Shown here piece by piece: positions 1 through 8,398 of a stretch of DNA of 64,000 nucleotides. Position 1 is the first letter of the stretch. Each line of letters starts with the position of its first letter. The notes beneath the pieces are model-generated. The model had not been told where the DNA came from. It was given only the letters and a program-made list of their open reading frames with translations, and made no database searches. Made by a program: the position numbers and the translations under genes. Origin of the DNA: Clostridia bacterium (GTDB taxonomy: Bacteria; Bacillota; Clostridia; Christensenellales; Aristaeellaceae); the NCBI GenBank assembly GCA_017473345.1, contig JAFULL010000089.1, positions 1 through 64,000 on the forward strand, given 5' to 3'.

Positions 1-482
<482 letters not shown>

Positions 483-501
483 GTGGGGGAATCTCCTTTC
501 T

Positions 502-1170
502 TTAGCGGTAGTAGTCCATTTTCTTTTCAGCCAGCTTGCACAGCTGCTCGGCCACGCCGTTCAAAATGAGGTACATGATAATGGCCACCAGGTACGGCTC
601 GATGGAAGACGACGAAGAAACCTGCTTTTTGGCAACCGTCATCAGGTCGACCACGGCCACGGTGGAGGCAAGCGCGGTATCCTTGATGAGGGTGATGATC
701 TCGTTGCACACAGGCAGCAGCACGCGCTTGACCACCTGCGGCAGGATGATGCGGAAGAAGGTCTGCATTTTGGTGTAGCCCAGCACCTGCGCGGCCTCGT
801 ACTGGCCCTGCGGGATGGACTGGATGCCGGAACGGAAGATCTCGGCAAAATAAGCGGCGTAGTTGATGACAAAGGAGAAGATGACCGCCCAGAAACGGTC
901 CACGCGGAAGGGCAGAATCATGGGCAGCAGGAAATAGATGAACATGATCTGCAGCATCAGCGGGGTGGAGCGCATGATGTAGATGTAAAGGCTGATGGGG
1001 CCGCGGATCACGCTTTTTTTGCTCATGCGGCCAAGCGCCACCAGCATGCCAAGCGGCACGCTGAGAAGCAGCGTGAGGAAGAAGATGCTCAGCGTGGTGC
1101 CGGCACCGTCGATCATGAGGGTTACCAGCTTCCACAGCTTTTCAGGGTTGTTGAAGAACTTGATGGTCAT
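502..1170 (-). CDS. Amino-acid ABC transporter permease (HisM/GlnP family)
   Basis: Membrane subunit (222 aa) of the polar amino-acid importer. The sequence is hydrophobic with about five membrane segments. The EAA-type coupling region is visible as GQYEAAQVLGY, followed by FFRIILPQ, at about residues 125-145; it docks to the ATPase. The length is typical of the family. The start ATG at 1170 follows an AAAGGAAAA-type ribosome site. It lies between the binding-protein gene (79 nt upstream, with a stable hairpin between them) and the ATPase gene, so the three form one transport system. The family is certain; the substrate is unknown. Confidence 0.93.
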   Translation of the reverse strand: MTIKFFNNPEKLWKLVTLMIDGAGTTLSIFFLTLLLSVPLGMLVALGRMSKKSVIRGPISLYIYIMRSTPLMLQIMFIYFLLPMILPFRVDRFWAVIFSFVINYAAYFAEIFRSGIQSIPQGQYEAAQVLGYTKMQTFFRIILPQVVKRVLLPVCNEIITLIKDTALASTVAVVDLMTVAKKQVSSSSSIEPYLVAIIMYLILNGVAEQLCKLAEKKMDYYR

Positions 1171-1202
1171 GTGGGGTTTTCCTTTCTCATAGCGCCAAAC
1201 GA

Positions 1203-1229
1203 GCCGGGGGCCAAAACTTGACCCCCGGC
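1203..1229 (-). promoter_or_regulatory. Intercistronic hairpin between binding-protein and permease genes
   Basis: GCCGGGGG at 1203-1210 pairs with CCCCCGGC at 1222-1229 around an 11-nt loop. On the minus strand no U-run follows, so this is not a classic terminator. A hairpin here commonly protects the 3' end of the binding-protein message or causes partial termination, giving more binding protein than membrane subunits. That role is inferred. Confidence 0.6.
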
Positions 1230-1249
1230 GTTATGTTGCTATCCTTTGC

Positions 1250-2050
1250 TTACTTGGCGGGCACGACGGTGATGTCGTCGGTGAACCACTTCTTGCAGAT
1301 CTCAGCCAGGCTGCCGTCGGCCTTCATTTCGATGAGCAGTTCCTGCACCTTGTCGCGCAGAGCCACATCGTCCTTGCGGAAGCCGATGCCGTAGTTGTCG
1401 TCAGCCAGAGCGAAGCCGGCAATCAGGTCGGTAGCGCCCATGCCGCTGACCTTGTATTCGCCAACCACCAGGTCGACCAGCACGGCGTCGCAGCCGCCAT
1501 TCTGCAGATCCATCAGAGCGGTGAGATACTCGTCGTAACCCAGAACCTCGGAGAAGGTAGCGGCCATGTCGGCGAAGTCGCCATTCAGCAGCTCTTCAGC
1601 GTAGGAGCCGTTCTGCACGGCAACGCTCTTGCCAGCCAGATCCTCGGCAGCCTTGATGCCGCTGTCGGCCTTGACGTAGAACACCATCTGGTTGTTCAGA
1701 TAGGGGAAGCTCATGGCCATGGAAGCCTCACGCTCGGGGGTGATGGACATGCCGTTCCAGATGCAGTCGATGTTGCCGGAGTTCAGTTCCAGTTCCTTGG
1801 CGTCCCAGGAGATGGGCTGCGCCACGAATTCTACGCCCAGCTTGGCGGCGACGGCCTTGGCCACGTCGATGTCGAAGCCGACGATCTCGTTGTTTTCATC
1901 ACGGAAGCCCATGGGGGGGAAGCTGTCGTCCAGGCCGAGGATAAAGGTGCCCTTGTCAAGGATGGCCTGCACGGAATTATCTTCAGCATGAGCGAAACCG
2001 CACACCATCATCATCAGTACCAGTACAGCGGCGAACAGTTTCTTCATCAT
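1250..2050 (-). CDS. Amino-acid ABC transporter substrate-binding protein
   Basis: Extracytoplasmic receptor (266 aa, SBP_bac_3 type) that delivers an amino acid to the permease. Residues 1-22 form a signal peptide with a likely AHA-ED cleavage. The mature part has the family features LGLDDSFPPMGFRD, GFDIDVAKAVAAKLG and the ITPERE region of polar amino-acid receptors. One oddity is that Cys17 is preceded by MMV, which does not fit the [LVI][AST][GA]C lipobox, so membrane anchoring is uncertain although a monoderm cell would need it. The start ATG follows AGGAGG. First gene of the operon, read from the promoter at 2117-2145. Confidence 0.93.
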   Translation of the reverse strand: MMKKLFAAVLVLMMMVCGFAHAEDNSVQAILDKGTFILGLDDSFPPMGFRDENNEIVGFDIDVAKAVAAKLGVEFVAQPISWDAKELELNSGNIDCIWNGMSITPEREASMAMSFPYLNNQMVFYVKADSGIKAAEDLAGKSVAVQNGSYAEELLNGDFADMAATFSEVLGYDEYLTALMDLQNGGCDAVLVDLVVGEYKVSGMGATDLIAGFALADDNYGIGFRKDDVALRDKVQELLIEMKADGSLAEICKKWFTDDITVVPAK

Positions 2051-2080
2051 TGTTGTTTCCTCCTAAAAATTTTTGTTTCT

Positions 2081-2114
2081 TATCGTGTTATCGCTTTAGT
2101 GCGCTAACACGATA
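2081..2114. promoter_or_regulatory. Inverted repeat overlapping the ABC operon start site (candidate operator)
   Basis: TATCGTGTTA at 2081-2090 is repeated perfectly inverted at 2105-2114, and the pairing extends inward with one mismatch (13 bp in all). The predicted transcription start (about 2110) falls inside the right arm, so the full hairpin would not be in the RNA. It therefore looks like a DNA operator for a repressor rather than an RNA structure. The regulator is unknown. Confidence 0.55.
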
Positions 2115-2116
2115 GT

Positions 2117-2145
2117 ATAATAGCACCACCCTATGGGAATGTCAA
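2117..2145 (-). promoter_or_regulatory. Promoter of the amino-acid ABC operon
   Basis: On the minus strand a -35 TTGACA (2140-2145) and a -10 TATTAT (2117-2122) are separated by exactly 17 bp. This is a near-consensus housekeeping promoter, adjacent to the inverted repeat at 2081-2114. Confidence 0.8.
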
Positions 2146-2189
2146 CCCCTTTTCAAAAGTTTTTTGAAAAAAGTTTTTCATGGGCGGTA

Positions 2190-2200
2190 TATGCTATAAT
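2190..2200 (+). promoter_or_regulatory. Extended -10 promoter of dnaE
   Basis: TATAAT at 2195-2200 is preceded by TATGC, so it carries the TG of an extended -10 (TGCTATAAT). No good -35 lies 17 bp upstream. The dnaE ribosome site AAGGAGG follows at about 2219 and the ATG at 2233. Confidence 0.65.
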
Positions 2201-2232
2201 AAACAAAGAATCAACTGCCAAGGAGGCCGCTC

Positions 2233-5200
2233 ATGTCCTTCACCCACCTGCATCTGCACACCGAATACAGCCTGCTGGACGGCGCAAACCGGATCGGCCC
2301 GCTTGTCAAGCGCCTGAAGGAACTGGGGCAGACCCATGCCGCCATCACCGACCACGGCGTGATGTACGGCGTGATCGACTTTTATAATGAATGCCAGAAA
2401 AACGGCATCACGCCGGTGATCGGCTGCGAGGTGTACATCTGCCCCGACCGGCTGGAAAAGCACGGCGCGGCGCGCGAATACAGCCACCTGATTTTGCTTT
2501 GCGAAAACAACACCGGCTATGAAAACCTGGTCAAGCTCGTGTCTGCCGGTTTTACCGAGGGCTTTTACTACCGCCCCCGCATCGACTACAAGCTGCTGGA
2601 AGAGCACAGCGAGGGCCTCATCTGCCTGTCGGCGTGCTTAAGCGGCGACCTGCCCAAGCTGCTCATGCAGGGTCGCCCGGACGAGGCGCGCCAGTATGTG
2701 GCCAATATGCAGCGTATTTTCGGCAGGGACAACTTTTATATTGAGATCATGGATCATGGCATCCGCGATGAAAAGCTGGTGCTGCCCAAATTGAAGCGCC
2801 TGGCCATGGAGACCGGCGCGCCGCTGGTGGCCACCAACGACTGCCACTACCTCTACCGCGAGGACGCGCAGGCGCAGGAAGTGCTTATGTGCATCCAGAC
2901 CGGCAAGACCCTGCAGGATGAAAGCCGTATGCGCATGGAGACCGAGGAACTCTATGTGAAAGGCGAGCGCGAGATGCGGCTGTTGTTTTCCGACTGTCAG
3001 GAGGCGGTGGACAACGCGCAGAAAATTGCTGAAAGGTGCCATGTGACGTTTGACTTTGGTACCCTGCACCTGCCGCACTATCCCATCGAAACCGGCGAAA
3101 CGGCGCTGGAAATGCTCACCCGCCTGTGCATGGAGGGCCTGCGCCGCCTGTATCCCGCGCAGGCGGACGATCCTGCCAGCGAGCCGCGCACCCGTCTTCA
3201 GTACGAGCTGGACATGATCAGCCAGATGGGTTATGTGGATTACTTCCTCATCGTGTGGGACTTCATCCACTATGCCAAGCGCAACGGCATCATGGTGGGC
3301 CCCGGCCGCGGCAGCGGCGCAGGCAGCATTGTGGCGTATACGCTTTCCATCACCATGCTGGACCCCCTCAAGTACAACCTGCTGTTTGAACGTTTCCTGA
3401 ACCCCGAACGCATGTCCATGCCTGACCTTGACATCGACTTCTGCTACGAGCGCCGTCAGGAGGTCATCGACTATGTGGCGCGCAAGTACGGGCACGACCA
3501 CGTCAGCCAGATCATCACCTTTGGTACCATGAAGGCCAAGGCTGTGGTGCGCGACGTGGGACGCGTGCTGGGCATGAGCTACGCAAGCGTGGATCAGGTG
3601 GCCAAGGCCATTCCCTTTGCACTGGACATGACCCTTGAAAAGGCCATGGACGTCAGCCCTCAGCTGCGCGAACTGGTGGAAAGCGACCCGCAGATCCAGC
3701 GCCTGTACGACATGAGCCGTACGCTGGAGGGCATGCCGCGCCACGCCAGCACCCACGCGGCGGGCGTATTGATCACCGCAAAGCCGGTCACCGAATATGT
3801 GCCGCTGCAGTTAAACGACGAGGTCATCACCACGCAGTATCCCATGGGCACGCTGGAGCGACTGGGCTTGCTCAAGATGGACTTTCTGGGCCTGCGCACG
3901 CTGACCGTCATCCGTGACACGCTGGCCATGATGAAAGAGACCGGCGTCGACATCCGCCCGGAGGACATCCCCACAGACGACGCGGAAGTGTACAAAATGA
4001 TCTCCTCCGGCGATACCGACGGCGTGTTCCAGCTGGAATCGGGCGGCATGCGCGTGTTTCTGCAGAGCATGAAGCCGGAGTGCTTTGAAGACGTCATCGC
4101 TGCCATTTCGCTCTACCGTCCCGGCCCGATGGATTCCATCCCGCGCTACATCGCGGGCAAGCATGACCCGTCCACCGTCAAATACAAAACGCCGCTCTTG
4201 AAGCCCATCCTCGACGTGACCTACGGCTGCATGGTGTATCAGGAGCAGGTGATGCAGATCGTGCGCGACCTTGCCGGTTATTCGCTGGGCCGCAGCGACC
4301 TGATGCGCCGCGCCATGGCCAAAAAGAAAAAGGACGTCATGGCGCAGGAGCGCGAATACTTCGTGCACGGCATGACGGACGAAAACGGCAATGTGGTCAT
4401 CGACGGCGCAGTGCGCCGCGGCGTGCCGCAGGAAGCTGCCGAAGCCATCTATGACGAGATGAGCGCCTTCGCCAGCTATGCCTTCAACAAAAGCCATGCG
4501 GCGGCCTACGCCCTCGTAGCTGTGCAGACGGGGTGGCTGAAAAGGCATCACCCGGTGCCCTTCATGGCGGCGCTCATGAACAGCATGCTCGACAACACCC
4601 CCAAGATCGCAGGCTATGTGCAGTACTGCCGCCAGAACGGCATTCCCATCCTGCCGCCGGACGTGAACAAGAGCCAGTGGCGCTTCTCCGTCGACCGGGG
4701 CGAGGACGGCAGGCCCGGCATCCGCTTTGGTATGGGCGGCGTGAAAAACGTGGGCCGCGGCGCGGTGGAGCTGATCGAGCGCGAGCGCGCCAAGGGCGCA
4801 TTCACCAATATCTTTGACTTTGTGGAACGCTGCAGCGGCGACGCGCTCAACAAGCGCACGGTCGAAAGCCTCATCAAGGCCGGCGCGTTTGACCGGCTGG
4901 GCTACAACCGCCAGCAGCTGCTCTACATCCACGAGCCCCTCATGGACGACGCGGCCATCAAGCGCCGCAACAACGTGGCCGGGCAATTGAGCCTGTTCGA
5001 CCTTGAAATGAGCGGCGGAGGCCCGGTGACCGCAGGCGTGATGTTTGAGGTGCCGCCCATGGAGGAATATCCGCACAAGGCGCTTTTGAACATGGAACGC
5101 GAAATGACCGGCGTGTACATCACCGGCCATCCGCTGGATGAGGTGGCTGATCTGCTTCGTACCGGCTTTACCACCGCTGCCGACGTGCAGGAGATGGCCG

Positions 5201-5823
5201 AAAGCGAAACGCAGAACTTTGACGGCCTGCAGGTGACCATGGCGGGTATTCTGACCATGGCCAAAAACAAGGTGACCAAAAAGGGCGCCATGATGGGCGT
5301 GCTGGCCCTGGAGGACCTGACCGGGCAGATCGAAGGTCTGGCCTTCCCCAAGGTATACGAGCGCTACGCCTTCATGATGGACGTTGACAGCCTCGTCATT
5401 ATCGAAGGCAAGCTGTCCATCCGCGACGATGAAGACCCCAAAATTCTGGTCGACAGCCTGCGTCCCCTCGACCGCAACGGCGTGAAGGTGCACACCAAGC
5501 CCGTGAGCGAAATGAAGGCCGATCAGGAAAAGGCGCGTGAAGCCCGTCAGGCTGCAGCCGCTGCGCCGCAGCCCCAGCTGACCGACGCGCAGTTGGCCAA
5601 GCAGGCGCCCAAAAAGCTGTACCTGCTGCTGCCCACCCGCGCTGATCTGGAGCCCGTCAAGGACGAATGCGAAGCCTATCCCGGCGACGTGCCGGTATAT
5701 GTCAAAATTCAGGACGAGGGCATCGCGCTGCTGCTCAGCCGCCGCTACTGGAGCAGTGCGTCGGACAATGTGCTGATGCACCTGCGCTGCAAGTTCGGCG
5801 ACAACGGCGTTGTGCTCAGGTGA
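2233..5823 (+). CDS. dnaE: DNA polymerase III alpha subunit, DnaE1 type
   Basis: Catalytic subunit of the replicative DNA polymerase (1196 aa, cytoplasmic). The N-terminal PHP domain begins FTHLHLHTEYSLLDG. The polymerase core carries PDLDIDF with catalytic Asp398 and Asp400, and the third Asp is D550 in LLKMDFLGL. VGPGRGSGAGS (fingers/palm) and the helix-hairpin-helix and OB-fold region (starting near residue 1000, LQVTMAGILTMAKNK) follow. A C-terminal tail after about residue 1100 is Ala/Gln-rich. Length and layout fit DnaE1/DnaE3 of Clostridia rather than PolC, because no exonuclease domain is inserted in PHP. The gene stands alone, diverging from the ABC operon. AAGGAGG precedes the ATG. 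Confidence 0.97.
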   Translation: MSFTHLHLHTEYSLLDGANRIGPLVKRLKELGQTHAAITDHGVMYGVIDFYNECQKNGITPVIGCEVYICPDRLEKHGAAREYSHLILLCENNTGYENLVKLVSAGFTEGFYYRPRIDYKLLEEHSEGLICLSACLSGDLPKLLMQGRPDEARQYVANMQRIFGRDNFYIEIMDHGIRDEKLVLPKLKRLAMETGAPLVATNDCHYLYREDAQAQEVLMCIQTGKTLQDESRMRMETEELYVKGEREMRLLFSDCQEAVDNAQKIAERCHVTFDFGTLHLPHYPIETGETALEMLTRLCMEGLRRLYPAQADDPASEPRTRLQYELDMISQMGYVDYFLIVWDFIHYAKRNGIMVGPGRGSGAGSIVAYTLSITMLDPLKYNLLFERFLNPERMSMPDLDIDFCYERRQEVIDYVARKYGHDHVSQIITFGTMKAKAVVRDVGRVLGMSYASVDQVAKAIPFALDMTLEKAMDVSPQLRELVESDPQIQRLYDMSRTLEGMPRHASTHAAGVLITAKPVTEYVPLQLNDEVITTQYPMGTLERLGLLKMDFLGLRTLTVIRDTLAMMKETGVDIRPEDIPTDDAEVYKMISSGDTDGVFQLESGGMRVFLQSMKPECFEDVIAAISLYRPGPMDSIPRYIAGKHDPSTVKYKTPLLKPILDVTYGCMVYQEQVMQIVRDLAGYSLGRSDLMRRAMAKKKKDVMAQEREYFVHGMTDENGNVVIDGAVRRGVPQEAAEAIYDEMSAFASYAFNKSHAAAYALVAVQTGWLKRHHPVPFMAALMNSMLDNTPKIAGYVQYCRQNGIPILPPDVNKSQWRFSVDRGEDGRPGIRFGMGGVKNVGRGAVELIERERAKGAFTNIFDFVERCSGDALNKRTVESLIKAGAFDRLGYNRQQLLYIHEPLMDDAAIKRRNNVAGQLSLFDLEMSGGGPVTAGVMFEVPPMEEYPHKALLNMEREMTGVYITGHPLDEVADLLRTGFTTAADVQEMAESETQNFDGLQVTMAGILTMAKNKVTKKGAMMGVLALEDLTGQIEGLAFPKVYERYAFMMDVDSLVIIEGKLSIRDDEDPKILVDSLRPLDRNGVKVHTKPVSEMKADQEKAREARQAAAAAPQPQLTDAQLAKQAPKKLYLLLPTRADLEPVKDECEAYPGDVPVYVKIQDEGIALLLSRRYWSSASDNVLMHLRCKFGDNGVVLR

Positions 5824-5859
5824 TCCATTTTCGCTGTTTGTTTGCCTGACGGTCACGGT

Positions 5860-5888
5860 TTGTCCACAAATGGATGCTATGATGATAC
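5860..5888 (+). promoter_or_regulatory. Possible promoter downstream of dnaE
   Basis: TTGTCC (5860-5865) and TGATAC (5883-5888) are separated by 17 bp. If active, it would start an RNA near 5895 that runs into the palindrome-rich stretch described next. No terminator is obvious directly after dnaE, so this region could also be dnaE 3' UTR. Confidence 0.3.
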
Positions 5889-5891
5889 TGT

Positions 5892-6060
5892 CGAAAAGGA
5901 CAAATGCGCGCGGAAGCGGCGCAAAGGGATGCTCTTACGTAAGATGAACGGTTCTCCTCTCTCTTGACCGACGGTACGTACCGGCGATTATTTGTGCCGG
6001 GCTCCCTTCGCTTCCGGGCGCGACAAACAGCAACGCCTGCGCACTGCGCGGGTGATGACA
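5892..6060 (+). ncRNA. Candidate structured RNA between dnaE and pfkA (family unassigned)
   Basis: No credible reading frame occupies 5824-6189. The stretch has a GGAA-capped GC hairpin (about 5906-5922) followed by GCAAAG, then two perfect 12-bp palindromes, both centred on TACGTA: TCTTACGTAAGA (5933-5944) and CGGTACGTACCG (5972-5983). The beginning (GATACTGTCGAAAAGGACAAA split over 5885-5905, then a GNRA-capped stem and GCAAAG) faintly resembles class-I c-di-GMP aptamers of Clostridia. The conserved CGCAAAGC geometry and the second stem do not fit well, and no gene follows on this strand. It is recorded only as a candidate. Confidence 0.25.
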
Positions 6061-6067
6061 TAAAAAT

Positions 6068-6100
6068 GAAAGCCAGACTGCAAGAAACAGTCTGGCTTTC
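6068..6100 (-). terminator. Second (tandem) terminator beyond pfkA
   Basis: GAAAGCCAGACTG (6068-6080) pairs perfectly with 6088-6100 around a 7-nt loop. On the minus strand the stem is followed by ATTTTTA, giving an intrinsic terminator that backs up the one at 6146-6173. Confidence 0.7.
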
Positions 6101-6145
6101 ATGGATGTTTAGCCCCAAAGAGATATATAGTACGAGCGCTGACAA

Positions 6146-6173
6146 AACCGGCACAGTATATGCTGTGCCGGTT
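6146..6173 (-). terminator. Intrinsic terminator of pfkA
   Basis: AACCGGCACAG (6146-6156) pairs with CTGTGCCGGTT (6163-6173) around a 6-nt loop. On the minus strand the 3' arm runs into TTTTG. It lies 17 nt after the pfkA stop codon. Confidence 0.85.
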
Positions 6174-6189
6174 CTTGATATGCTTTGCA

Positions 6190-7242
6190 TTACAGCGAGT
6201 TGATCAGGTCGTAGGTCTCGCGGTCGAAGTGCTTCTTCATCAGCAGAGCGTCGGCGATGGGCATGTTGAACACGCGGCCGTGACGGATGCCGATGGCCTG
6301 GTTGATCACGCCGCGGTTGAGCAGCTGGATGGCCAGGTTGGCAGCTTCAAAGGCAAATGCGCTGTCCTCAGCGGTGGGCTGCACGCCGCGCTGGACGTAG
6401 CCAAGCACGGTGGCGCGAACCTCAAGGCCGCCGCACTTGCGCTTGAGGATGCTGGCGAGGCGCTCGGCGTTGATGGGCTCGTGAGGATAGATGGTCTTGC
6501 CGTTGTCGTTGAGGAACTTGCGCCAGTCAAACTCCTTCATGTTGTCCCAGCAGTTTTCGCTGATGATGAGGGTGGCGCGGGTGTTGCCGCGGGCAACCAG
6601 GTCGTTGAGGCGGGCAGCAACCTTGTCAACGTCCCAGCGCATTTCGGGCACAACGATCATTTCGGCGCCGGTGGCCATAGCGGTCTTCATGGCGATGTCG
6701 CCGCAATGACGGCCCATGACCTGCACAACGGCGGGACGGTCGTGGCTGCGGCTGGTGGCGCGGATGGCGCGCACAGCCTCCACGCAGCAGTTGACGGCGG
6801 AGTCATAACCGAGGGTACGCTCGGTGTAGCCCAGGTCGTTGTCGATGGTGCCGGGGATGCCGATGCAGGGGATGCCCAGCTCAGCCAGGCGCAGAGCGCC
6901 GTTGAAGGAGCCGTCGCCGCCGCACACAACCAGCGCGTCAATGCCCAGGTTGCGCAGGTTCTGCGCGCACTGGCGCTGCACTTCAGGCTGACGGAATTCG
7001 TCGCAGCGGGCGGTACGCAGGAAGGTACCGCGGCCGTCGGCAATATCCAGTACGGTTTCAAGATCCAGCGCCGCGATATCGTCTTCGGGTTTTTCGCTCA
7101 GGCCCAGCAGGCCGTTGTAGCCGCGCTTGATGCCCATCAGCTGAATGCCATGCGCTGCGGCGCAGCGGGCCACGCCCACAACCGCCGCGTTCATTCCGGG
7201 AGAGTCGCCGCCGCTGGTCAGAATACCAATCTTACGGATCAC
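6190..7242 (-). CDS. pfkA: ATP-dependent 6-phosphofructokinase
   Basis: Cytoplasmic glycolytic enzyme (350 aa) that phosphorylates fructose 6-phosphate to fructose 1,6-bisphosphate. It begins with the nucleotide loop GILTSGGDSPGMNA; GGDGS near residue 108 has Gly rather than Asp at the position that separates ATP-dependent from PPi-dependent enzymes. The catalytic loop GIPGTIDNDL and the substrate motif MGRHCGD follow. The start is GTG at 7242, placed by AAGGAG nine bases upstream. The length is slightly above the roughly 320 aa of Bacillus PfkA. The upstream gene on the same strand encodes an AraC regulator 58 nt away; a GC hairpin (7268-7287) without a U-run lies between, so co-transcription is possible. 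Confidence 0.95.
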   Translation of the reverse strand: MIRKIGILTSGGDSPGMNAAVVGVARCAAAHGIQLMGIKRGYNGLLGLSEKPEDDIAALDLETVLDIADGRGTFLRTARCDEFRQPEVQRQCAQNLRNLGIDALVVCGGDGSFNGALRLAELGIPCIGIPGTIDNDLGYTERTLGYDSAVNCCVEAVRAIRATSRSHDRPAVVQVMGRHCGDIAMKTAMATGAEMIVVPEMRWDVDKVAARLNDLVARGNTRATLIISENCWDNMKEFDWRKFLNDNGKTIYPHEPINAERLASILKRKCGGLEVRATVLGYVQRGVQPTAEDSAFAFEAANLAIQLLNRGVINQAIGIRHGRVFNMPIADALLMKKHFDRETYDLINSL

Positions 7243-7300
7243 AGAAAATCACTCCTTGTTATCGATGGCGCGGGGGAAGGCCCGCGCAGGAACCATGGTG

Positions 7301-8209
7301 TCAGTCGTTGAGGGTCAGGCGCGGGGTGTGGTCCTCGCGGCCCACATGCTTGAGGTAGGCCGTGGGGCTCATGCCCACGATGCGCTTGAACTGCTTGGAG
7401 AAATGGTAGGGGTCGGGCATGCCGATCTCCACGCCGGTGTTGCGCACGCTCATGCCGTCGCGCAGAAGCGTTTTGGCGCGCTCCATCTTCAAAAACTGCA
7501 GGTAGCCCAGCGGGGGAATGCCAAGCTCTGCGGTGAAGCGTTTGCGGAAGGTTTCCACAGGCATGCGGCTGATAGCGGCCATGTCGGCCAGGGAGAAGGC
7601 ATCGCGGTAACGGCAGGCGCGCAGCGCGTCGACCACGCGGGCGATCTCATGGCTGAGGGTGGCGCTGGTGGCAACGCTCTGGCCGCTGTGCGCGGCGATG
7701 AGGCCCCACAAAAGCTGCTCCAGCTGGAAGCTGGCGTCGCTGGTACCGGTGTGGCGCACCAGCACCTGCACGATCTGCCGGATGAGGATGACCATGCTGG
7801 GCAGCATGCCCTGCTTGGCGGGCACGCGGTTGTATGCGTTCATCTGACGCATGAAGCTTTCGGTCAGCGGGCCGTCGACCGTCAGCCACAAAAGGCGGGT
7901 GTCCTTGGCCTTGAGGATGAGGCAGCCCTCGGTGCCGGCGGGGATGACCGCGCATTCGCCCTTTTTGAGGGGCACCTCCATATCGCGGTGCTGGAAAAGA
8001 ATATTGCCGTCGTCTACCACCAGCCACATGGGATTTTCACAGCTGGAAAGGCGGTAGCTGTCCTGCAGCAGGATCGCGCTGCCGGCGGTCTTGATCCACA
8101 CGCCGCTCTGCTCTGCCAGCAGCGCGGGCACGTGGGTACCCTGAACAAAAATACCGGGATCGGCGCTCTCACCGATGGGCGCCTGAGGAACGAAGGTTAC
8201 GTAGGACAT
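7301..8209 (-). CDS. AraC-family transcriptional regulator with N-terminal cupin domain
   Basis: Predicted DNA-binding regulator of carbohydrate genes (302 aa). Residues about 15-130 look like an AraC-type cupin ligand domain. The C-terminal 100 residues carry two helix-turn-helix units, the second ending in the family pattern DPYHFSKQFKRIVGMSP. A longer in-frame start at 8317 exists, but a perfect promoter (8264-8292) lies inside that extension and GGGAG precedes the ATG at 8209, so the shorter start is chosen. The ligand is unknown. Placement directly before pfkA suggests a sugar-related role, which is inference. Confidence 0.85.
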   Translation of the reverse strand: MSYVTFVPQAPIGESADPGIFVQGTHVPALLAEQSGVWIKTAGSAILLQDSYRLSSCENPMWLVVDDGNILFQHRDMEVPLKKGECAVIPAGTEGCLILKAKDTRLLWLTVDGPLTESFMRQMNAYNRVPAKQGMLPSMVILIRQIVQVLVRHTGTSDASFQLEQLLWGLIAAHSGQSVATSATLSHEIARVVDALRACRYRDAFSLADMAAISRMPVETFRKRFTAELGIPPLGYLQFLKMERAKTLLRDGMSVRNTGVEIGMPDPYHFSKQFKRIVGMSPTAYLKHVGREDHTPRLTLND

Positions 8210-8263
8210 CGTTTCTGTCTCCCATTCTGTAGTGTGGATTGCCTGAAAGGAAGTCCACTCTAT

Positions 8264-8292
8264 ATTGTAGGGGGTCAGACGCGACATGTCAA
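8264..8292 (-). promoter_or_regulatory. Promoter of the AraC regulator gene
   Basis: On the minus strand TTGACA (8287-8292) and TACAAT (8264-8269) are separated by 17 bp, close to consensus. This fixes the translation start of the regulator downstream of it. Confidence 0.85.
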
Positions 8293-8340
8293 GACGCAAT
8301 ATGCGAATTCTTTCCAAAAGTCATGCCAATTCTTCCATTG

Positions 8341-8364
8341 AAAAAACGGGCCGAAACCCGCTTT
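8341..8364 (-). terminator. Terminator of the sigma-factor operon
   Basis: CGGG (8347-8350) pairs with CCCG (8357-8360), and flanking A and T runs extend the stem across one mismatch. On the minus strand it ends in six T residues. It follows the last gene of the operon (stop at 8399) by about 35 nt. Confidence 0.55.
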
Positions 8365-8398
8365 GAAATGTATTGTATTGTGTTGTTTTGCGGAAAAA

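Noticed and set aside
3811..5856. A minus-strand open frame of 681 codons opposite dnaE
   Set aside because: It is a shadow of dnaE codon usage with a His/Val/Ala-rich composition and no start signals.
5892..5960. A confident c-di-GMP-I riboswitch call
   Set aside because: The resemblance is limited to the first stem region; the conserved second stem and a regulated gene are missing, so it is listed only as a weak ncRNA candidate.
8210..8317. A longer start for the AraC regulator
   Set aside because: A near-perfect promoter lies inside this segment, so it cannot be translated from that promoter.
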